Of a stretch of 9,141 nucleotides of DNA, positions 5,853 through 9,141 are shown one piece after another. Where the stretch lies: NCBI GenBank assembly GCA_024684065.1, contig JAIKXO010000246.1, positions 1 through 9,141 on the forward strand, given 5' to 3'. The notes below the pieces were generated by a model, which saw nothing but the letters and a program-made list of their open reading frames with translations, was not told the DNA's origin and searched no databases. Every line of letters begins with the position of its first letter. Position 1 is the first letter of the stretch. This DNA comes from Lachnospiraceae bacterium (GTDB taxonomy: Bacteria; Bacillota_A; Clostridia; Lachnospirales; Lachnospiraceae). The position numbers were made by a program, and so were the translations under genes.

Positions 5853-7279
5853 GGATCCTGGAGTACGCGCTCGGTACTCACGGCTTCCCACCGTGCCGCG
5901 TCCTGATCCTCCGGCATCTTGGGGTTCATGGCCCCCCTGTACGCCTTCCGCTTCTTCATAAACTCCTCGACCACCCCGGCCATGGCTATGGACTCACCTG
6001 CAGTCAGCTTATAGTCCACCCCTCCCGTGCCGTTTATCTTAGAAATAAACTCGGCTATCTCATACCTCAGGCCGTCCCTGCCGCTGAAGGTAGTGTCATA
6101 ATGGTCTACTCGGTCAGGATCCTCATAGCGTACGTCAAACTCTCTCGTAAGCCACCAGGGGGATTTCGCAATTATATATCCCTCCGTTCCGGATATTATG
6201 AGCTGGCCTTCGGATTTGATCCCGGCCCCGGACTTCGATTCCGCGAGCCTGTTTCCATATCTGAAGCCGACCCTTGTATACCTGTCGATTCCGTTCTCGC
6301 CGTATATGCTTTCAATACTGATCTCGTCATACTCCTTGCCGAAGAGCTTGATTATCGGTAGCATCGTATAGCTTCCGTATTCTAAGAAGGCTCCGCTGTA
6401 CTCCGCGTCGGTCATCTCTCTCGATCCCGGAACTCCGATCCTCGTAAAGCATGCTTCCACGTCGCAGATCTCTCCGATAGCCCCGCCCCTCGCGACCGAA
6501 AGGAGCTGAAGGAATCCGGGCAGATATGCCGTTCTGATGCCCTCCATGAGGGTAACATCCTTCTCTTTGGCAAGCTCATAAAGCTCAACTGCCTCTTTCT
6601 TCGTGAAGGTCATAGGCTTCTCGCACAGCACATGCTTTCCGGCAAGTATCGCCTTCCTCACATAATCGCTATGGGTCTCGTTTGGGGAAGCAACATAAAC
6701 CGCATCGACCCCTTTTATGAACCCGTCATAGTCCTCGGTCCATATATCGATCTGATATCTTTCCCCGAAAGCATCCGCGTTGTCTTTCATGGGATTGTAT
6801 GCCCCCATGACCTCCGCGCCGGACACATAGCTGGTCTCCTTATAGAACCTGGCAGCGATCCTTCCCGTCCCGACCATTCCGATCCTCACGATCCCGTTCT
6901 TTCCCTCCCTGAGATCTGTTGAGGATATCCCTGCAGTTCTCGGCAGATAAACAACGTCACAGTACTCCTTAAGGTAATCGAATCTCCCGTCCCAGTCGCT
7001 TCCGAGGGTAAACACGTCTATTCCGTATCTCTGAATGTCTTCGATCTTCTGGCCTTCATGATCCTCGACTATGATCTCATCCGCAAAGCCCGTCTTTCTT
7101 ACGTTATCCATCCTCGTCATGATGGGATCTATGAGATTGAGCTTCCCCCGCATCTGGTCGTAATGTTCGGTGGTTACTCCTACGATGAGATAGTCGCCGA
7201 GGCCCTTTGCTCTTTTTAACAGCTGGTAATGCCCTTTGTGGAAGAGGTCAAAGGAGCCGTATGTGATCACTTTTTTCAA
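5849..7279 (-). CDS. Fusion: TagD-like cytidylyltransferase + Gfo/Idh/MocA oxidoreductase
   Basis: 476 aa in two parts. Residues 1-125 are a complete glycerol-3-phosphate cytidylyltransferase-like domain: ITYGSFDLFHKGH (5-17) with the HxGH nucleotide motif at 14-17, GSDWDGRFDYLKE (93-105) and the signature RTAGISST (114-121). TagD enzymes make CDP-glycerol from CTP and glycerol 3-phosphate. Residues about 131-445 are a Gfo/Idh/MocA oxidoreductase (GMVGTGRIAARF at 134-145; KHVLCEKPM with Lys221; SGAFLEYGSY in the substrate domain), followed by a charged tail of about 30 residues. Fusion implies that activation by CTP and a redox step act on the same polyol or sugar phosphate. The start is TTG at 7279: MKKVITYG fits the TagD N-terminus exactly and no in-frame ATG lies upstream within the leader; the ribosome site is poor. 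It is first in a coupled block with the second oxidoreductase and loaP, behind the promoter at 7421-7449. The activated product (CDP-glycerol or another CDP-polyol) is inferred. Confidence 0.9.
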   Translation of the reverse strand: MKKVITYGSFDLFHKGHYQLLKRAKGLGDYLIVGVTTEHYDQMRGKLNLIDPIMTRMDNVRKTGFADEIIVEDHEGQKIEDIQRYGIDVFTLGSDWDGRFDYLKEYCDVVYLPRTAGISSTDLREGKNGIVRIGMVGTGRIAARFYKETSYVSGAEVMGAYNPMKDNADAFGERYQIDIWTEDYDGFIKGVDAVYVASPNETHSDYVRKAILAGKHVLCEKPMTFTKKEAVELYELAKEKDVTLMEGIRTAYLPGFLQLLSVARGGAIGEICDVEACFTRIGVPGSREMTDAEYSGAFLEYGSYTMLPIIKLFGKEYDEISIESIYGENGIDRYTRVGFRYGNRLAESKSGAGIKSEGQLIISGTEGYIIAKSPWWLTREFDVRYEDPDRVDHYDTTFSGRDGLRYEIAEFISKINGTGGVDYKLTAGESIAMAGVVEEFMKKRKAYRGAMNPKMPEDQDAARWEAVSTERVLQDP

Positions 7280-7341
7280 AACCGTACACCGTGAAAATCC
7301 TGTGTCATAATATGCCTGCTTCGGTTCGGTCTATATAAGGG

Positions 7342-7403
7342 ACTGCGGTTCATATGTTGTAAAGTTTTTACTTTACGACTTTATTAATTTCAAAAAACGC
7401 AGT
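7342..7403 (-). promoter_or_regulatory. Nested inverted repeats in the 5' leader of the fusion gene
   Basis: In the predicted transcript an outer 6-bp stem joins ACTGCG (7403-7398) with CGCAGT (7347-7342). Within it lies a perfect 7-bp stem with an AAAA loop (GTAAAGT/ACTTTAC, 7376-7359). The promoter would start transcription near 7414, so both pairs fall in an untranslated leader of about 135 nt. They could be an RNA structure or a protein operator just downstream of the promoter. No known riboswitch is recognisable. Confidence 0.4.
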
Positions 7404-7590
7404 TAACCAAACTCCAAACTAGTATAATATATCTGCTATTTAAAATCAAGCCTGTCCTTTTTACGGGCATTCCGGCGGGTATTCCGGGTCTTACACCACG
7501 AAAATCGTGAGCACCGTGATATTGCTGTTTGGTTCCGTTTATGAAACGGATTATAGTTCCTGAATATATGAAAGCTTTTTCTTTACGACC
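7359..7590. repeat. Two-copy dispersed repeat around CTTTACGAC
   Basis: On the plus strand, TAAAGTTTTTACTTTACGAC (7360-7379) recurs as AAAGCTTTTTCTTTACGACC (7571-7590), each preceded by an ATATG a few bases before. They share AAAG, a T run and CTTTACGAC, and differ by one C/T change and one missing base. They lie on either side of the predicted promoter, about 210 bp apart, as paired operator half-sites for DNA looping might. This may also be chance in AT-rich sequence. Confidence 0.35.
7421..7449 (-). promoter_or_regulatory. Sigma-A-type promoter for the CDP-precursor/loaP block
   Basis: On the minus strand the -35 element is TTGATT (7449-7444) and the -10 element TATACT (7426-7421), with exactly 17 bp between them. 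Matches to consensus are 4 of 6 and 5 of 6. The predicted transcription start is near 7414, about 135 nt before the TTG of the fusion gene. It is the best promoter match I found by eye in the non-coding stretches. Confidence 0.6.
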
Positions 7591-7697
7591 ATTTTGTTTC
7601 CACTAAACCGCGGATTTTGCAAAATCTCTGAACCAGCCAATACAATATACCGGTATTTTTTTCAATACAAGGCAAACAACAAACAGTCTGCTGTGCC

Positions 7698-9141
7698 TCA
7701 TTGTCCTGCGGTGTTATACAGGTTTAATGCCATTTCCGGCTCGTTCGTTACGATACCGTCAACGCCGAGATCGGTTACGCTCTGCATATCCTCCGGCGTA
7801 TTTACTGTCCATACATAGACTGTTTTACCGGCTTCATGGAGCTTTTCAACGGCTTCTCCGGACACTGCATCCCTGCCCATACCGTAGTAATCCGAGGGAT
7901 ATTCATTAAGGAGTATACCCGCATCCCCTTCCACCGTATTTAAGAGGGTTTTGTTCTTTTTGCTTAGCGCCTTGAATTTCTTAAGATAATCATACTGGAA
8001 GGAGGCATAAATGATACGCCCTTTCATCCCGTGCTCATCAACCTCTTTGGCTACCATCTCCGGAAATTTTTCTTTCTGTTCTTCGCTTAAGCCTGCGGCT
8101 CCGGAAATGTCCTTAAGTTCAAGGTATATTGAAAGATCGCTCTTTCTTATCTGTTCAAGCGCTTCCGCAAGCGTCGGTATCTTCTCTCCTTTAAAGCTCT
8201 GATTTTCGTCGAACCAGGCTCCGAAGTCCATGTTTAAGAGCTCCTCGTAGGTATAATCGGATATCTGTCCCGTACATCCGGTGATCCTTCCGATATCGTC
8301 GTCATGAAAGAGAACCAGGATCCCGTCCTTTGTCATCTGGACGTCCGTCTCTATCATGTCAGGTCCTGCTTCTACAGCCCTGGCAAAGGCTGAGAGCGTA
8401 TTCTCGGGAGCCGCGCCGCTGTATCCCCTGTGGGCTATGATCTTTATTTTCCCGTTCTCCGATTCCGCATACATGTTTCTTATCATCTTAAAGCACCCCG
8501 CTGTGATCAGTATAAGCAAAAGTGAGGCAGTGACGTAAGCTATCCTTTTTTGATATTTTCCCTCTTCCCAAGCCTTAAATACCGCGGGATAAAGGAACAT
8601 GATAAAAAATCCCGCAAAGGCCTGTAAAAAGAACCCTGCGTATTTCTCCGGGACTATATGTGCCATGACCGGAGTTCCCGAGGTAAAGCAGAAGAAAACA
8701 ACCGCTGCCCCCGGAAGAAAGCGGACAGTCTTTTTAAGGGGCGACGCATCTGTCTTAAAGGATACGAACCTCCGTTCAAAAAATATTCCCCAGATAAGGC
8801 CGTATGCTCCTCCGGCATTGGAAAGACATCCGTACCTGAGCATTGGGAGAAATACTATCACGCTGGCTGTTATGCAGAAAATAAGCTCAAGACTATTTTC
8901 GCACCTTTTTCCGGTGTCCGTCTGCTCTTCCCCTGCCTTATCCATGACGGAAAGCATCCGGTCCGTAAGGATAAGGATCACGATACCAATGGCAAGTCCC
9001 GTGACAACATCGGCAAAGGTATGCACCCCGAGATAATTTCTTGAAAGCATGACTAACGGTATAACGGCAAACGAGAATAAGGAAAGGGTCGTATAAAGCC
9101 TGCGCTCCCCTGCCTCAGAGGCTTTGTGGGCGCCTCTGCCG
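7698..9141 (-). CDS. PAP2-family membrane domain fused to glycerophosphodiester phosphodiesterase (5' end outside window)
   Basis: The frame is open from the window edge (first full codon ends at 9140), giving 480 visible residues; an ATG at 9050 is internal, because the 30 codons before it continue the PAP2 domain. The visible N-terminus carries PAP2 motif 3, SRNYLGVHTFADV (codons about 9044-9006), with the His and Asp of the SRxxxxxHxxxD phosphatase signature; the PSGH motif would be outside. Four or five further hydrophobic segments follow (codons about 8890-8450). The C-terminal half is a GDPD domain: AHRGYSGAAPENT (His codon at 8432-8430), ETDVQMTKDG and LFHDD supply the catalytic and metal residues, and YLELKD follows. 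GDPD enzymes cleave glycerophosphodiesters to glycerol 3-phosphate and an alcohol. Membrane anchoring suggests lipid or teichoic acid turnover at the envelope; the fate of its glycerol phosphate as a CDP-glycerol precursor for the next genes is inference. A promoter separates it from those genes. Confidence 0.87.
   Translation of the reverse strand, partial: GRGAHKASEAGERRLYTTLSLFSFAVIPLVMLSRNYLGVHTFADVVTGLAIGIVILILTDRMLSVMDKAGEEQTDTGKRCENSLELIFCITASVIVFLPMLRYGCLSNAGGAYGLIWGIFFERRFVSFKTDASPLKKTVRFLPGAAVVFFCFTSGTPVMAHIVPEKYAGFFLQAFAGFFIMFLYPAVFKAWEEGKYQKRIAYVTASLLLILITAGCFKMIRNMYAESENGKIKIIAHRGYSGAAPENTLSAFARAVEAGPDMIETDVQMTKDGILVLFHDDDIGRITGCTGQISDYTYEELLNMDFGAWFDENQSFKGEKIPTLAEALEQIRKSDLSIYLELKDISGAAGLSEEQKEKFPEMVAKEVDEHGMKGRIIYASFQYDYLKKFKALSKKNKTLLNTVEGDAGILLNEYPSDYYGMGRDAVSGEAVEKLHEAGKTVYVWTVNTPEDMQSVTDLGVDGIVTNEPEMALNLYNTAGQ

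Larger units (their letters stand above)
7280..7697. other. 418-nt non-coding stretch rich in palindromes
   Basis: No gene is supported on either strand. It separates the PAP2-GDPD gene from the cytidylyltransferase fusion. Besides the promoter at 7421-7449 it contains perfect short inverted repeats: GTAAAGT/ACTTTAC (7359-7376), CACGA/TCGTG (7497-7509), TCCGTTT/AAACGGA around ATG (7534-7550), the 14-bp palindrome GATTTTGCAAAATC (7613-7626) and the 10-bp palindrome ATACCGGTAT (7647-7656). The last is flanked by direct repeats CAATACAA. None is followed by a clear minus-strand T tract, so I cannot name a terminator for the PAP2-GDPD gene. Several could be operator sites. Confidence 0.6.

Noticed and set aside
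5853..5891. 13-codon N-terminal extension of the second oxidoreductase
   Set aside because: It lies entirely inside the upstream gene, and the ATG at 5852 with ATGA overlap and CAGGA site gives the normal Rossmann start.
5795..6361. 188-codon plus-strand open frame
   Set aside because: It lies antisense to the strongly supported fusion gene and oxidoreductase, shows no known domain, and its length reflects codon bias of the opposite strand.
7450..7471. Terminator for the PAP2-GDPD gene at the GCCTGT/ACGGGC inverted repeat
   Set aside because: The pairing relies on a G-U pair that exists only on the plus strand; the minus-strand RNA has a C-A mismatch and only a weak T-rich tail.
8599..9044. 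Overlapping plus-strand frames of 145 and 128 codons
   Set aside because: Both are antisense to the PAP2-GDPD gene, overlap each other in different frames, and have no family features.
9048..9050. ATG at 9050 as the start of the PAP2-GDPD gene
   Set aside because: The same frame stays open to the window edge and the preceding 30 codons read as PAP2-like sequence, so the true start is outside.

Overview
The window looks like a surface-glycan or teichoic-acid-like polymer locus from a Gram-positive anaerobe of the Clostridia, most likely a Lachnospiraceae relative. The evidence is a LoaP-type NusG paralogue, TagD-like and TagF-like polyol-phosphate enzymes, a GT32 glycosyltransferase, and AT-rich glycan genes following a moderately GC-rich core. 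No rRNA or tRNA gene, CRISPR array or complete insertion sequence is visible. Every convincing gene lies on the minus strand, so transcription runs from high to low coordinates.

In transcription order: (1) 9141-7698, a membrane protein joining the end of a PAP2 phosphatase domain to a glycerophosphodiester phosphodiesterase; its 5' end is outside the window. (2) 7697-7280, a non-coding stretch with several palindromes and a good sigma-A-type promoter (TTGATT, 17 bp, TATACT). (3) 7279-4283, a tightly coupled three-gene block: a cytidylyltransferase/Gfo-Idh-MocA oxidoreductase fusion, a second Gfo-Idh-MocA oxidoreductase (ATGA overlap), and loaP (1-nt gap). (4) 4282-4021, an untranslated stretch with about 2.6 copies of a 43-44-nt repeat, a hairpin and an intrinsic terminator, arranged as expected for a target of the LoaP encoded just before it. 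(5) 3930-2659, a TagB/TagF-like polyol-phosphate transferase. (6) 2658-2185, a 474-nt gap with inverted repeats, a potential H-type pseudoknot and possible gene debris. (7) 2184-1, a GT32 glycosyltransferase and a radical SAM protein that leaves the window. Both carry a similar extra N-terminal nucleotide-binding-like domain.

Working model (inference): the fusion enzyme and its paralogue make a CDP-activated polyol phosphate, probably CDP-glycerol or a close relative. The TagF-like enzyme transfers the polyol phosphate to a surface glycan. GT32 and the radical SAM protein build or modify that glycan. LoaP lets RNA polymerase read through the terminator at 4063-4082 into the glycan genes. The PAP2-GDPD protein may recycle glycerophosphodiesters, but the promoter after it suggests it is a separate unit. 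From about 2650 downward the sequence becomes clearly more AT-rich, consistent with a variable or acquired polysaccharide module attached to a more stable regulatory and precursor block.
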